64,000 bases of DNA from Crossiella equi (GTDB taxonomy: Bacteria > Actinomycetota > Actinomycetes > Mycobacteriales > Pseudonocardiaceae), in NCBI RefSeq assembly GCF_017876755.1, contig NZ_JAGIOO010000001.1, positions 2,728,001 to 2,792,000 of the forward strand, in the 5' to 3' direction. Under the pieces are notes generated by a model. That model saw nothing but the letters and a program-made list of their open reading frames with translations, was not told the origin of the DNA and did not search any database. Positions 63,241 through 64,000 of the stretch are shown here, piece after piece. The stretch's first letter is position 1, and each line of letters begins with the position of its first letter. The translations under genes and the position numbers were made by a program.

Positions 63241-64000
63241 TCAGTCCCGGGGGTCGTCGGGGTCCAGTCCGTGCAGCGGGAAGACCGCGCGCCGGGTGTC
63301 ACGGATGGCGCTGTCCACGGCACCGGAGTCGGCACCGTCCCACGGCTGGTACCCAGGGTCGCACTCGTCGGTCATCGCGGACGGCAGCGGCACGTGTGGG
63401 GCGAGTCGCGCCGTGTGGGCCACCCAGTCCGCGGGCAGGGCGGTGGCCGGGTCCAGGTCGCGGTCCAGCGCGGTCGCCAGCAGGTGGGTCCACGAGCGGG
63501 GTACCACGCGGGTCAGCGCGTAACCACCGCCGCCGAGGACCAGCCACTTGCCGCCCGAGTACCGCTCGGCGAGCTCGCGCAGCGCCTGGTAGGTGGCGCG
63601 GTGCCCGTCCACGGACAGCCCGAGGTCGGCCAGCGGGTCCTCGCGGTGGGTGTCGGCACCGCACTGGGTGACCAGCACCTGCGGCCGGAAGGCCTGGAGC
63701 AGCGAGGGCACGGTGGCGTGGAAGGCCCGCAGCCAGCCCGCGTCGGTGGTGCGCGGCGGCAGGGCGATGTTCACCGAGGTGCCCTCCGCCTCCCCGACCC
63801 CCAGCTCACGGGCGAAGCCGGTGCCCGGCCACAGGGTCAGCGGGTGCTGGTGCAGCGAGATCGTGAGCACGCGCGGGTCGTCGTAGAAGGCCGCCTGGAC
63901 GCCGTCGCCGTGGTGGACGTCCACGTCGAGGTAGGCGACCCGCTCGACCCCTCCGGCGAGCAGGTCGGCGATGGCCACCGAGCAGTCGTTGTAGACGCAG
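63241..64000 (-). CDS. acuC: acetoin utilisation/histone deacetylase family protein AcuC, C-terminal part
   Basis: 253 residues of a zinc-dependent class I-type lysine deacetylase; the N-terminus lies beyond base 64000 (the frame continues upstream with CVYNDCSVAIADLL). The zinc site is in YLDVDVHHGDGVQ (Asp and His), SLHQHP and CGADTHRED follow, and LVLGGGGYAL carries the catalytic-side Gly run. AcuC removes acetyl groups from acetyl-CoA synthetase. Directly upstream of pat in one operon, giving opposed enzymes on one message. Confidence 0.92.
   Translation of the reverse strand, partial: CVYNDCSVAIADLLAGGVERVAYLDVDVHHGDGVQAAFYDDPRVLTISLHQHPLTLWPGTGFARELGVGEAEGTSVNIALPPRTTDAGWLRAFHATVPSLLQAFRPQVLVTQCGADTHREDPLADLGLSVDGHRATYQALRELAERYSGGKWLVLGGGGYALTRVVPRSWTHLLATALDRDLDPATALPADWVAHTARLAPHVPLPSAMTDECDPGYQPWDGADSGAVDSAIRDTRRAVFPLHGLDPDDPRD

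Overview
The window is high-GC DNA (roughly 70 percent or more by eye, strongly G/C at third codon positions) from a filamentous actinomycete. The suhB-ppgK-sigA order, a HrdB/SigA-like sigma factor with a long Lys/Ala N-terminus, a second principal-type sigma factor, small actinobacterial orphan families (DUF7455, DUF3039, DUF3099) and many leaderless starts fit Pseudonocardiales, probably Pseudonocardiaceae. That placement is an inference. I saw no tRNA, rRNA, CRISPR, phage or transposase gene. About 60 protein genes are supported.

Layout. 1-4.8 kb: suhB (partial), polyphosphate glucokinase, sigA and small orphan genes. 4.9-9.7 kb: a xylose-type ABC operon (binding protein, ATPase, permease) ending in a ROK repressor, with a palindrome over its probable promoter. 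9.8-16.6 kb: helicase, YihY membrane protein, a 0.5 kb field of nested palindromes and 30-bp repeats, then a secreted subtilisin and a secreted beta-helix protein. 17-19 kb: pseudouridine salvage (glycosidase and kinase). 20-26.4 kb: PucR regulator, C45 acyltransferase, methyltransferase with dtd, and a SigB-like sigma factor behind a SigR/SigH-type promoter. 26.7-33.6 kb: amino acid permease, phosphatase, class I fumarase, TRM11-like methyltransferase, unknown proteins. 33.7-43.7 kb: a uronate/aldarate catabolic locus with ABC importer, KdgD, GudD, an uncharacterised TIM-barrel-like protein, IclR regulator, uronate dehydrogenase and a semialdehyde dehydrogenase. 43.8-48.4 kb: RtcB, SGNH hydrolase and a two-component system. 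48.6-53.6 kb: a cassette of class I lysyl-tRNA synthetase, an unusual aldehyde dehydrogenase, an MFS transporter and a TetR regulator. 53.7-60.5 kb: a phosphonate import and degradation locus with a GntR/UTRA regulator. 60.5-64 kb: a Pat-type lysine acetyltransferase and an AcuC-type deacetylase (partial).

How it works together. Uronates would be oxidised by Udh, dehydrated by GudD, and decarboxylated/dehydrated by KdgD to 2-oxoglutarate semialdehyde, which the dehydrogenase turns into 2-oxoglutarate. The phosphonate locus would import 2-aminoethylphosphonate, oxidise the amine with a flavoenzyme and cleave the C-P bond with a phosphonatase-like HAD enzyme. AcuC and Pat would control acetyl-CoA synthetase by acetylation. 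The least explained parts are the LysRS-ALDH-MFS-TetR cassette, whose ALDH has Asn where the general-base Glu should be, the dispersed GTGTTGGCC palindrome family, and the TIM-barrel protein coupled to gudD.
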